47,962 nt of DNA from Prevotella sp. (GCA_017458005.1 JAFTGH010000051.1:1-47962), one strand, 5' to 3'. Counted from the first letter of the stretch, positions 7,169 through 16,190 are shown. Notes: a model not told the origin generated them from the sequence alone. Program-made: numbers and translations.

Positions 7169-7200
7169 TTTGGATTTTTGTTTTCTTCTTCGTATCTTTG
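7169..7200 (+). promoter_or_regulatory. Promoter of the RyR/sigma/SIR2-TIR/STAND locus
   Basis: TTTG at 7169-7172 and TATCTTTG at 7193-7200 have 20-bp spacing. It is the only full -33/-7 match that I find upstream of the co-directional genes 7319-16169. Transcription is expected to start near 7205. Confidence 0.75.
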
Positions 7201-7205
7201 CAACA

Positions 7206-7318
7206 TCGCTTGTTAGCCCCAAGGGGTAAAGCGGGCGGTCTTATATATGAGAAAGACGTTTTCGGACGTCTGTCATCCTCAAAAACTAAAACTATAATCA
7301 AAATCGCGTAATGAAATA
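7206..7318 (+). promoter_or_regulatory. Structured 5' leader with a two-codon upstream ORF
   Basis: The leader is about 110 bases, long compared with the 15-30 bases of its neighbours. It can fold at its extreme 5' end (CGCTT 7207-7211 with AAGCG 7229-7233, enclosing CCC/GGG around CAAG) and again at 7254-7271 (AGACGT/ACGTCT). ATG AAA TAA at 7311-7319 overlaps the main start as TAATG, which could couple or regulate translation. No known riboswitch class was recognised. Confidence 0.45.
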
Positions 7319-9322
7319 ATGTCGATAAAAGAGTTATTTGTAGATCAGTGGACATGGTTCCATCGGAAACTAACAAACATTTGGATTTATTTTGTTATGC
7401 TAGTGCTCTTTACGAGTGTGGTTATAGCAGTTGTATTTTGGAAAGCACCCAATAACCTGTTTACTGACTTTGTGTGCTATTATCTTGGAATAAATCCCAT
7501 AACTAATGATTCTCAATTAAAAGGGCATGAGTTCCCTATTATTATGATAGCCATCTTTGGCTTTTTTACTTTTAATGGTTTATTGATAGCGGCTTTTTCA
7601 AGTGGTGTTGAACGTTATGTTGAACGTATTAGAGAAGGGCGAAAAAGATTCTTTTTCTTAAGTAACCATTACATAATGATTGGCTATAATCATTATTCAC
7701 CCACTATTATTGAACAAATTTTGACAAATGACCCAAAGGCAAAGTTGGTTATATTAACTTCTGAGGACGTGAAAAAAGTTCGTAAAAATCTTCAAGCGTC
7801 CTTGTCTTCTAATATAGAAAAGCGTATAATCATTTATGCAGGAGACGGCAATGCGAACAAACACATAAGTGCTTTAAACCTTCATAAGGCTATTGGTGTG
7901 TATATTATGGTAGAAGAAATTGAATGGAAAAATCAATACACGCAAGGTGTGATGTTGCTCAAATCAGTGGCTCAATATGCAGGTCCTCGTTCGATAACGA
8001 AAGGAAGTCTTCTGCCAGTCAACCTTTTTATTAATGAGCCGTCATCATATGACCTAGTTCAGAAACTGAGTATTCCACCGAAATATGTTAGTTCTAAACA
8101 GACAGGTGAGAGCGTGAGGATACAGAATATAGATTTGCATGTATCTAATTATTACGAGAACTGGGCTCGCCTCTTATGGAGTTATATGGGAAAGAAGAAG
8201 GAAAATGGCGACTATGTTTATGACGCTTTGGATTTTGAGCCAATAGAAGGAACAGATAAATACGTTCATTTGGTAATAGTAGGTTACAATAATATGGGGC
8301 ATGCTTTATTGATGGAGGCACTTCGTATTTGCCATTATCCTAATTATGATGAAGAGACTGGAAGAAACAGGAGTGTTATTACAATAATAGATTCGCAATC
8401 TGACAAGTATGAGGAGCAATTGTATGCACAATATCCGTTACTCAAAGAACAAATAAAAGATGTGCGTATCGATTTTATGGCATTGCCGCTTGAAGATAGG
8501 AACGTGAGAAAGCAGTTAAAGGAGTGGAGTTATGACAAAAATCAGATGTTGACAATTGCTATTTGTGTGTCTGACCCAGACAAAGCCTTGACAATGGCAT
8601 TAACCTTGCCAGAAGAATTATATTTCCACTACGAAGAATTGGAGTTGATATCTAAAGATTCTGCTAGTCCCGGTGATAAACAGATAATCAAAGAGAATCC
8701 TACAAGAACACGCATATTAGTCTGCCAGAAAGCAAAAGAGGCACTTACTGATTTGTTTGAAGGAAGAAAAGATTCTTATAAACAGATTAGGTTGTTTGGA
8801 TTCTATATAAATGGTTTTGATACAGAACTTCTGAAAGACGAACTAGCCATATGTATTAATGGTATTTATTCTGATTACCAGAAATCACTTAATAAGACAA
8901 ATGGAGTCAAGGACATTGATACAACTGTCCTTTATTCAAAGTACCAGGATTGGAAGGAAAATTGGCTTGACAGGACTAAGACTTCTGAAATGGATAAGTT
9001 AGCTACTCGCTATCAGGTTGACTACTATCGTACCCTTTTAGGAATTATTCAGAGGAATGATACATATAAAACGAATCCTTTATTATTGAATCAATTGGCT
9101 CATGCGGAACACAGAAGATGGATTGCTGAGAGGACCTTAGCGGGATGGCGGCAGATAAAGGATGAAGAGAAAAGGGTCGATGAGTTGAAAATTCACAAAT
9201 GTATTATTTCACATACTCAACTACCAGAAATCGAATTAACGAAAGATACGAATGTTGTTGAATTTGCCCCAGTTCTGCATGAATTTGTTGGAAAAATAAC
9301 TAATAAAAGTGTTCATGACTGA
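7319..9322 (+). CDS. Membrane protein with two RCK/TrkA-like domains and C-terminal RyR domain
   Basis: This is a 667-residue protein. Helices at about 21-41 and 72-93 bracket a 30-residue loop. A Rossmann-like RCK/TrkA domain follows at 112-235 (YIMIGYNHYSPTIIEQIL, later AGDGNANKHISALNL), and a second at about 318-440 (VHLVIVGYNNMGHALLMEAL). The C-terminus (590-645) carries a RyR-type motif, HAEHRRWIAERTLAGWR. The layout recalls ligand-gated channels of the MthK/CASTOR type, but the loop between the helices has no TVGYG-like filter, so potassium conduction cannot be claimed. RCK domains bind nucleotides or ions, and RyR domains in bacteria are suspected ligand-binding modules. The gene is first in the locus and overlaps the sigma-factor gene by 8 bp, so the two are likely co-translated. 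Confidence 0.75.
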   Translation: MSIKELFVDQWTWFHRKLTNIWIYFVMLVLFTSVVIAVVFWKAPNNLFTDFVCYYLGINPITNDSQLKGHEFPIIMIAIFGFFTFNGLLIAAFSSGVERYVERIREGRKRFFFLSNHYIMIGYNHYSPTIIEQILTNDPKAKLVILTSEDVKKVRKNLQASLSSNIEKRIIIYAGDGNANKHISALNLHKAIGVYIMVEEIEWKNQYTQGVMLLKSVAQYAGPRSITKGSLLPVNLFINEPSSYDLVQKLSIPPKYVSSKQTGESVRIQNIDLHVSNYYENWARLLWSYMGKKKENGDYVYDALDFEPIEGTDKYVHLVIVGYNNMGHALLMEALRICHYPNYDEETGRNRSVITIIDSQSDKYEEQLYAQYPLLKEQIKDVRIDFMALPLEDRNVRKQLKEWSYDKNQMLTIAICVSDPDKALTMALTLPEELYFHYEELELISKDSASPGDKQIIKENPTRTRILVCQKAKEALTDLFEGRKDSYKQIRLFGFYINGFDTELLKDELAICINGIYSDYQKSLNKTNGVKDIDTTVLYSKYQDWKENWLDRTKTSEMDKLATRYQVDYYRTLLGIIQRNDTYKTNPLLLNQLAHAEHRRWIAERTLAGWRQIKDEEKRVDELKIHKCIISHTQLPEIELTKDTNVVEFAPVLHEFVGKITNKSVHD

Positions 9323-9869
9323 CCACGACATCATACAAGGATTGATTGCAAAGGACAATCGGGTGACGGAAGAGTTTTTCTTCGTCAAATGTCGTCCATT
9401 GTTCTGTCGCATCATGAAATTGGTATTCTGCTATGAGGTTGATTATGATGAAATGGTGAATGAACTCTATGTCTACCTGATGGAAGAGGATGCATCGAAA
9501 CTGCGCAACTTCCAATATCGTAGCACCGTCTATCAATGGTTGAAGGTACTTGCCATCAGATTCTTCATTAAGAAACGTGATAGAATGATAGATGACTCAA
9601 CTCATGAGACTCCTTATGATGGGAGAAACCAAACAGAGACATCAAATGATGAGTCTGTTGCAGAAAAGGACCTACAGAGACTATTTGATGATATGCCAAA
9701 CAAACGGTATGTCTATGTCATCCGTAGGCTTATCCTTGAAGACTGCGAACCGGAACAACTGGCAAAGGAAATGAATATTACCACAGCAAACCTATACAAT
9801 ATCAAACGGCGAGCAATGGCTCAACTGACCCAAGTCGCCCTTAACGACATAAAAGAATATGGCAAATAA
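9315..9869 (+). CDS. ECF-type RNA polymerase sigma factor
   Basis: This 184-residue protein has sigma region 2 (about 30-85: DEMVNELYVYLMEE, then YRSTVYQWLKVLAIRFF) and region 4 (about 130-170: PNKRYVYVIRRLILED, then EQLAKEMNITTANLYNIKRR). It would direct core polymerase to its own promoter set in response to a signal held back by a partner. ATG 9315 is preferred to the GTG at 9309. It overlaps the RyR-RCK gene upstream by 8 bp and the anti-sigma-like RyR protein gene downstream by 11 bp. This tight coupling fits a sigma/anti-sigma pair plus sensor. Its target promoters cannot be deduced from the window. Confidence 0.8.
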   Translation: MTDHDIIQGLIAKDNRVTEEFFFVKCRPLFCRIMKLVFCYEVDYDEMVNELYVYLMEEDASKLRNFQYRSTVYQWLKVLAIRFFIKKRDRMIDDSTHETPYDGRNQTETSNDESVAEKDLQRLFDDMPNKRYVYVIRRLILEDCEPEQLAKEMNITTANLYNIKRRAMAQLTQVALNDIKEYGK

Positions 9870-10794
9870 AAACGATATATCTGACGAATTGTTGGCTGCC
9901 TATTTGGATGGTAATGTCAACAAGGAAGAAATGACACAGGTTCTGCAAAGCATGAGATTTGACAAGGATTTGCAGGAAGTGTTAGATATTGCTCAGACTG
10001 TGGAAGATAACCAATCACAATTCGGTAGTGAGGTTCTTCCAATGTTTCAAAAGGCGGCACTTAGTGGAGAAAATATCTGTGCAGTACTATGTGAGGTGTT
10101 TATCTTGCACCGTAGGGGTATTCCCTATGATCAAGAGAGACTATTAAATGCTGCAAGGAGGAAAGACTGGTTGAAACCTGAAGGGACTCCTCTGTATTGC
10201 TTGGGTAACCTTCTGGCATATTCAGGTATGCTTGTCAGTCGAAAATATGACTCTACCCTAGAAGATATTCAAAATGCCCTCCAGATAGACAATGATGTTG
10301 TTGTGGGCGTAGATAGGGAAAAACTCTATACAGAAGAGGTGGATTTGGAGGATTTGACAAACCATGCCGTGGTTGTCACCCACGTTGATAAGGACGCTAT
10401 AACTATCTTTGACCCATATCAGGAGCCCTATATTACTAGAGTATCCTTGGCTGATTTTTTTAATGCATGGAAAGAATCGCGCAATTATATGATTCAGATA
10501 CTACAGTCTGTGGAGGAATACCAGCCTCATCCCATTAATGTAGATAACATTCCTTTGGATGGTGACTTGGAAGAATTGCAGGAGGCAATTGCAGAAAATG
10601 CTCATGATGTGTGGGCAGAGGCTCGAATCAAAGAGGGTTGGACTTATGGGACAGAGCGTGATGACATCAACAAAAAGCATCCCGACCTCATCCCCTATAC
10701 GGCACTTCCAGATAGTGAGAAAGAGTATGATCGTCTCATGGCATTCAATACTATTAAATTGGTGAAGAAGTTGGGATTTGAGATTGTAAAATGA
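9859..10794 (+). CDS. Three-part protein: anti-sigma-like N-terminus, C39-peptidase-like domain, RyR domain
   Basis: The protein has 311 residues. Residues 6-50 (SDELLAAYLDGNVNKEEM) resemble the N-terminus of anti-sigma factors, without zinc-binding Cys or His. Residues 70-215 resemble a papain-like C39-type peptidase: candidate Cys74 in NICAVLCEVF, His169 in TNHAVVVTHV and Asp185 in TIFDPY. The usual CGP context around the Cys is missing, so activity is uncertain. Residues 237-311 form a classical RyR domain (HDVWAEARIKEGWTYG, HPDLIPY, KEYDR), clearly related to the protein at 15882. The likely role is to hold the sigma factor and release it when the RyR domain binds a ligand or the peptidase-like domain acts. 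That role is inferred from gene order. Confidence 0.65.
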   Translation: MANKNDISDELLAAYLDGNVNKEEMTQVLQSMRFDKDLQEVLDIAQTVEDNQSQFGSEVLPMFQKAALSGENICAVLCEVFILHRRGIPYDQERLLNAARRKDWLKPEGTPLYCLGNLLAYSGMLVSRKYDSTLEDIQNALQIDNDVVVGVDREKLYTEEVDLEDLTNHAVVVTHVDKDAITIFDPYQEPYITRVSLADFFNAWKESRNYMIQILQSVEEYQPHPINVDNIPLDGDLEELQEAIAENAHDVWAEARIKEGWTYGTERDDINKKHPDLIPYTALPDSEKEYDRLMAFNTIKLVKKLGFEIVK

Positions 10795-10880
10795 ATTGAA
10801 AAGAAGGGGAGAACTGACTTATATTAGTTGTAGTATTGATAATATTATTTTTAATAAAAGTATAAAGAAATCTATATAAA

Positions 10881-12296
10881 ATGACAGCAAAAGATATATA
10901 CGAGAAAAGGAATAATATTATTCCAGTAATAGGAGAAAATAGTTTCTTCTATTATCCAGATAATGGCGGTAGGATTCCTCTACAAAATTATTTGGTAGAT
11001 AAAATAATAGAGAAACAAATAGGAAAAAAACAACTAAAACACCCAGAAGATCTTCCTGTTACTCAAATGAGGATGAAAGGATTCTATGGATTATCATTGT
11101 GTAGACAACAATGTGGATTCAGTAAAGATGAACAATATCTTCAATGCTATAATAGAATAATTGAAGAGGCTAAAGGTAAGATACATCTTGATGATACAGT
11201 TAAAGAATTCTTGGAACGATATAAATTCCACATGATAATTACAACAAATTGCTTTGATTTTATTGAAACGGATTTGCCATGGTATAAATCAAAAGTTTAT
11301 GTTGCTGCTAGAGGTGCTAATAATAAAGAGGAAATTGAAGAAAATGAATATATTACTTATCATATATTCGGCAAAAGCGGACATCCGTCAATATGGGCAT
11401 GGGACGAGGAGTCTCTTATGTCTATCTTACATTGTCACCATGACAATGATACTGCTCCTACTGGTTTGCAAAGATACATCTATCCGGATCAGAATTCAGG
11501 AAAAAAGAGCAAGTCATTACTTGTCTTACATAGTAATTTGCCAGACTGGCTATTTAGGTTTTTTTTGTACCCTTTAGCATATAAAGATAAATGGGTAGAA
11601 AGTGGGTTCTATTTGAATTCTGACAATAGAGCAGAAGGAAGTTTGAAGAATTTTATAGAAAATGTTATTTGCTATTACATTGAAGAAAGCGAAGTTGAAC
11701 AGGTGTTAAGAGATTCATTAGACTTTCTTTCTGATAATAATGAAATAATGGGAGAGAGAATCCCCCACGGGAAGAAATACGACATCTTTATTTCTTACGC
11801 ACAACAGGACTATCAGTTAGCAATGGATTTGAAGAATAAATTAGAATCCCCCCTCTTTGGATTAAGGATTTGGCTTGATAGAAGTGGTGGCATAGAAGAT
11901 GGTGACTATACTGCAAGAATGAGAGAAGGTATAGAAAATTCTGCCTATTTCATGCCTTTACTCACAAAGCAATATAAGGAGAAATTGAGTAATGCAAACT
12001 ACGAAGGAATGAATAGTATGTTAGATGTCTTGAATGATGATAAGAAATCATCATATATTCAGAAAGAGGCATGGGCAGCAAACATTCAGTATGCCTCTCT
12101 AAAAAAAGACAATCCAAATATTAAGGCTTATTCATTACCGATTCTTTTTTCCTCACAAGGAATAAATTATAGCCAAATTAATGCATGTGTTGAACTTGGA
12201 CAACTGCCTCAAAACCTTTTTGGGAAAGTACATATATTTGATGAGGAAGAAATAGATAAAAAGGATTGGAGTAGATATAAAACAACAGAAAAGTAA
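10881..12296 (+). CDS. SIR2-TIR fusion protein (putative NAD-consuming effector)
   Basis: The 471-residue protein starts with a SIR2-like domain (1-285): NIIPVIGENSFF at the nucleotide loop, TTNCFDFIE (121-129) with the conserved Asn, YHIFG (160-164), and LLVLHSNLPDW (213-223). A TIR domain follows (298-460): KKYDIFISYAQQD, LRIWLDRSGGIEDGD, and Glu396 in YIQKEAWAA at the position of the catalytic glutamate. SIR2 and TIR domains of bacterial defence systems degrade NAD or turn it into cyclic ADP-ribose signals, and having both in one chain is notable. The gene is visibly AT-rich compared with the sigma-factor region and is followed seven bases later by the STAND gene, so the two form a unit. 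Confidence 0.75.
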   Translation: MTAKDIYEKRNNIIPVIGENSFFYYPDNGGRIPLQNYLVDKIIEKQIGKKQLKHPEDLPVTQMRMKGFYGLSLCRQQCGFSKDEQYLQCYNRIIEEAKGKIHLDDTVKEFLERYKFHMIITTNCFDFIETDLPWYKSKVYVAARGANNKEEIEENEYITYHIFGKSGHPSIWAWDEESLMSILHCHHDNDTAPTGLQRYIYPDQNSGKKSKSLLVLHSNLPDWLFRFFLYPLAYKDKWVESGFYLNSDNRAEGSLKNFIENVICYYIEESEVEQVLRDSLDFLSDNNEIMGERIPHGKKYDIFISYAQQDYQLAMDLKNKLESPLFGLRIWLDRSGGIEDGDYTARMREGIENSAYFMPLLTKQYKEKLSNANYEGMNSMLDVLNDDKKSSYIQKEAWAANIQYASLKKDNPNIKAYSLPILFSSQGINYSQINACVELGQLPQNLFGKVHIFDEEEIDKKDWSRYKTTEK

Positions 12297-12303
12297 AAGA
12301 ATT

Positions 12304-15300
12304 ATGAATCCATATAAATTAGGACCTTACTCAGAGGGGGATGCCTTTTTTGGGCGCTCCAAAGAAATTAATGAAATGTATAGAAGTTTCATACAGAATG
12401 ATTATCTGGTATGCTATGCAAATTCTGGTGAGGGAAAAAGTTCTATTTTAAATGCAGGACTTTTCCCTAAAATGAAACAAAATATGTTTTATCCTATTAA
12501 TATCCGTTTTAAGTTTAATGAGGATGATAGCGATTCTCCTGATTTTGATCAAATCATAGGTTCTGTTATCGAAGAATCTACTAGACATTTTGTCTGGCAG
12601 TATTCTCCAATTGTAGATAATAGTATCTCCTCGGATAATTGTTGGCAAGAACAACTTATTATGTCATCCGTGTGGCTAAGGCTCCGCTACGGCAACCTCC
12701 AAACAAAGAATGAACACGATGAAATTGTCACATATATTCCAGTCTTAGTGTTTGACCAATTTGAAGAAGTTTTTACAAATGCGTCTTCGGAGTTGTGGAC
12801 TCAGACTTTTTTTGATTGGCTTCAGGAACTTTCAACAGATGTTTGTCCTAAAAGGATTGTAAAGCTTATCGAAGATCATGATGATGAATTTGAAATGTGT
12901 ATAGCGTCTTGTTGTAAACGATTTAAGGCAATCTTTTCTTTACGTTCGGAATATGTGGGAAATGTTGACTATTGGGGACTGCAACATTTTTATATTCCCG
13001 ATTTGAAAAATAATCGATATTTTTTAAAACCTTTGACACCAGATGGTGCAAAGGAAGTTATAATGCAGCAAGATGGCTTTCCGTATATTCAGGAAGAAGA
13101 GAGTGAAAATATATTATATGGATGTTGTAGTGAAGAAAGATATATTAAAGCAGGGATGCCTTGTATTCCGGCATCGATTTTGGCTATAGTTTGTCATGAG
13201 ATATATAGTTTGGATAATCAAAATAGACAATTACTTTTTACCGACCTTGTAGAAGATAAAGGTAAAACAATTGAGACCCTTTTGGAACATTTTTATCAAC
13301 AGACATTGATAGAAAGCGGAATTAATAACGAAGAAACTCAACAGATTTTTGAAAACACTTTTGTTGATGAAAAGAATAATCGTAGAAAAGTTAATTTGAA
13401 TACAAAAACGGAATTGTCTAAAATTGAATTTAAAGAAAAATTTCTTAAAAAATTAATTGATGCGGGGCTTATTCGTGTAATTGAAAAAAACAAAGAAAAT
13501 CTAATTGTTGAAATTGTTCATGACAGATTCTGCTCAATAATTAATAGACACATAAAGAAAAGACAAGATAATCAGAGGGTAAGATTATTAAAACGAACAG
13601 AGAATATCACTGTTATTTCTTTTTTGTCAGTTATTTCTTGCTTTATTGGATGGTGTGTGAACTCACATATCATTAGTAATATTGTGAAAATAGCAGTAAT
13701 AAAAGATTGTAGTTTTATGTCAGAATCATGGTATAGTGTGTATTTCTTGTTTACTCTTACACTTTTACCTTTTTTGGCAGTTTCGATATCTAAGCGTCTG
13801 AAAAGCACAAAACGGTTGGTTGGAATTGGATTGTTGTTAAGTATCATAACAGGTTATATGTATGCGACGCATGGTGATAGGAGTCAAGAGAAGGTGATAC
13901 AGGCTTTGATGTTGTTTTCTTTCTTCTTTCTCTCTTTGCCAGTGTGTTTACGAATGAATGAAAGATGCAAAAACTATTTAATTGCTTTATGGGATTCTTT
14001 GCCATTGCGAGTTTATTTATTACTAATCTCTCTCTTATGCTATTATTTATCGATATGGAATGTTGGTAGTGAGCCAATAGATTCCGCTTGGGGACTAGTG
14101 ATAATACCTGTACTATTTAATGAGGTAATAAGATACATCTTTGAATCAAGCAAAAGTATAATTATATGGATTATTTTAGGAGGACTTGTGTGTGTGTTGT
14201 GCGGTAATGCGTATATGAACTTCGTCATTCCCTTATATGGCGTTTTTATTGTTGTCTTAGGAATAGCATTTTGTTTTTATTTAACATACAATGCCTGTAG
14301 TTTACTTAAACGCAGTTTAATATCGCTTGTTTTTTTCATAATTACCTCAATATTGTTTTGTACAAATCTAGGTTTTTGTTTCTTGAAAATAGAATACTCT
14401 TCACAGGTTAAAATAATTAGTTGGAAAACAGTCATAGCAAAGGATAAACACAACAGGTATGGTCTAAGAGATGCTATTTCGGGAGATACAATTATCCCAT
14501 ATATATTCTCAGAATATCAAGAGGAGAGAAAAATTGATAATCGAGATTATTATCATGTTTTGTCTTTTCCGATTAATAAAAAGGTAGATGTTAATCAATG
14601 CTATCCTTTATTTGTGGAAAATGACACTTGTTACATTGAGTGTAGTCCTTTCTTTATGCATAAACTGAACGATTTGATTAGAAGTGAAGATTCCATGCAA
14701 CGCATTCAGGCGGAACTCTACAAGGAGCAATTAGATAGATCTTTATATTATTTAAAAGGAGAAAACTTTGATACATTTACCAGCAATAAGAGTTCTTATG
14801 CTGTTTTGTATGATTCTTCAGTGAAACAAATAACAGAATCACTAAATTCTATATGCCAAAAGCCGGCAGAGATAGAAGAGACAGATATGTTACGGTTGCT
14901 AAGAAGTATGACTTATTATTCTTTATTGGATTATTTAAATATAGTAAACAACAAAAAATCTTTGGATCAATACATACTTCCTTTTATGAGTTCATTATTT
15001 ATTGAGATAGAAAATGTTAGTTTCAATTTCCAGTTTGATAGCAATTTTAATTTTTCAATTAATAATGATAAAAAAGACTCAATTCAAATTTCTTTTTTAA
15101 AAGTAGAAAATAGACAATTGCGAGAGAATAAATTATATGCATGGGAGAGATTCTTTTCGGGAGTTTGTTGTACGGATATTAATTTCAATTGTGGTGATTT
15201 TGTTAATAACATTAACAGTGCTCATAATGTTCTTGATCCGTCTATAATAAAGGAAGTGGAAAGCATTAATAAAGAATTAAAAGATATTAATACGGAATTA

Positions 15301-15831
15301 AAAAAGAATAAGAAAAAAGTCCCAATCCCAGTTATGCAGAAATTAATGAAAGTGATGGGAATTTGTGAGCAATTGAATTTGAAAGACACTAATTTAGGAA
15401 AAGTTAGTAAAGATATGAAAGATCTTCCAAAAACATGTCATATAATAATGGAACAACTTAAAAAGACAATAAATAAAGTTGATAGTACTGATAAAGATGG
15501 AATATATAATGATGAGTTAAAATCAGTATATGGGTGGCTTCAGTGTTTATATTTCTTTAGAGGTTATAATTTGAAAGATTATAGTGACACATATGATGTA
15601 AACAATAGTTCTAATAAGTTATTCAAGTATCTACGTGAATTGAAAGAGGACATAAATAATGAAGAAATAAATATAAAGAATAAATTCCAGTCATTACAAT
15701 CCATATTACAATCCCAAAAAGAAGAATTGGGAATAATTGTTAAGGTTTTAGATAGTGAAGCAAATCAAGATGAAAAAATAAATAATATAGTAAATCGATA
15801 TAAATTATTAAATCAGAATGAACTAAAATAA
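12304..15831 (+). CDS. STAND-type NTPase with multi-helix membrane region and coiled-coil C-terminus
   Basis: The protein has 1175 residues. The N-terminus has the STAND pattern: FFGRSKEI (15-22), Walker A ANSGEGKSS (39-47), NAGLFPKM, Walker B IPVLVFDQFEEVF (145-157) and Arg214 in SLRSEYVG. A winged-helix segment ends in IVHDRFCSII (404-413). From about 436 to 697 run roughly eight hydrophobic helices. Next comes a WG-repeat-like stretch (NRYGLRDAISGDTIIPY), a soluble region and Lys/Glu-rich coiled coil after about 980. STAND proteins are sensors that oligomerise on a trigger and activate partner effectors; the partner here should be the SIR2-TIR protein. The membrane region in place of the usual repeat sensor is unusual. 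Base composition is strongly AT-rich. Confidence 0.75.
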   Translation: MNPYKLGPYSEGDAFFGRSKEINEMYRSFIQNDYLVCYANSGEGKSSILNAGLFPKMKQNMFYPINIRFKFNEDDSDSPDFDQIIGSVIEESTRHFVWQYSPIVDNSISSDNCWQEQLIMSSVWLRLRYGNLQTKNEHDEIVTYIPVLVFDQFEEVFTNASSELWTQTFFDWLQELSTDVCPKRIVKLIEDHDDEFEMCIASCCKRFKAIFSLRSEYVGNVDYWGLQHFYIPDLKNNRYFLKPLTPDGAKEVIMQQDGFPYIQEEESENILYGCCSEERYIKAGMPCIPASILAIVCHEIYSLDNQNRQLLFTDLVEDKGKTIETLLEHFYQQTLIESGINNEETQQIFENTFVDEKNNRRKVNLNTKTELSKIEFKEKFLKKLIDAGLIRVIEKNKENLIVEIVHDRFCSIINRHIKKRQDNQRVRLLKRTENITVISFLSVISCFIGWCVNSHIISNIVKIAVIKDCSFMSESWYSVYFLFTLTLLPFLAVSISKRLKSTKRLVGIGLLLSIITGYMYATHGDRSQEKVIQALMLFSFFFLSLPVCLRMNERCKNYLIALWDSLPLRVYLLLISLLCYYLSIWNVGSEPIDSAWGLVIIPVLFNEVIRYIFESSKSIIIWIILGGLVCVLCGNAYMNFVIPLYGVFIVVLGIAFCFYLTYNACSLLKRSLISLVFFIITSILFCTNLGFCFLKIEYSSQVKIISWKTVIAKDKHNRYGLRDAISGDTIIPYIFSEYQEERKIDNRDYYHVLSFPINKKVDVNQCYPLFVENDTCYIECSPFFMHKLNDLIRSEDSMQRIQAELYKEQLDRSLYYLKGENFDTFTSNKSSYAVLYDSSVKQITESLNSICQKPAEIEETDMLRLLRSMTYYSLLDYLNIVNNKKSLDQYILPFMSSLFIEIENVSFNFQFDSNFNFSINNDKKDSIQISFLKVENRQLRENKLYAWERFFSGVCCTDINFNCGDFVNNINSAHNVLDPSIIKEVESINKELKDINTELKKNKKKVPIPVMQKLMKVMGICEQLNLKDTNLGKVSKDMKDLPKTCHIIMEQLKKTINKVDSTDKDGIYNDELKSVYGWLQCLYFFRGYNLKDYSDTYDVNNSSNKLFKYLRELKEDINNEEINIKNKFQSLQSILQSQKEELGIIVKVLDSEANQDEKINNIVNRYKLLNQNELK

Positions 15832-15881
15832 TGTTCAATGAATATAGGAATCAATATAAAGAAGAATAACAATAATAACGT

Positions 15882-16169
15882 ATGAATAAAAATCATGCAC
15901 CGCAGCCAATTGACACCAGTGATGTCAAACTACCAGAGCAATTGGAAGATTTGGTTGAAGAAATGTCGAAGAACGTACATGAGGTATGGGCTGAGACTCG
16001 CATTCGACAGGGTTGGAAATATGGGGTACAGCGTAATGATGAACTGAAGACCCATCCTTGTCTGGTTCCATACGAAGAACTAACAGAGGAGGAAAGGGAG
16101 TATGATAGAAATACTGCAATTGGTACTCTTAAATTGATAATGAAACTTGGTTTTAAGATCATCAGGTAG
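15882..16169 (+). CDS. Stand-alone RyR-domain protein
   Basis: This 95-residue protein is almost entirely a RyR domain (residues 18-95): HEVWAETRIRQGWKYG, HPCLVPYEEL and REYDRNTAIGTLKLI. It aligns end to end with residues 237-311 of the protein at 9859, with about half the positions identical, so the two are paralogues flanking the SIR2-TIR and STAND genes. A short intergenic gap (50 bp) without promoter signals and a hairpin terminator after it suggest that it is the last gene of the operon. Proposed role: soluble reader or buffer of the signal made by the locus. Function is not established. Confidence 0.8.
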   Translation: MNKNHAPQPIDTSDVKLPEQLEDLVEEMSKNVHEVWAETRIRQGWKYGVQRNDELKTHPCLVPYEELTEEEREYDRNTAIGTLKLIMKLGFKIIR

Positions 16170-16190
16170 TATTTTGACAAATAATCTTTA

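Noticed and set aside
7319-9322. Potassium channel or Trk uptake subunit
   Set aside because: RCK-like domains are present, but no selectivity filter motif occurs between the two helices.
10795-10880. Separate promoter before the SIR2-TIR gene
   Set aside because: The gap is AT-rich but has no TAnnTTTG match, so read-through from the 7169 promoter is the simpler reading.
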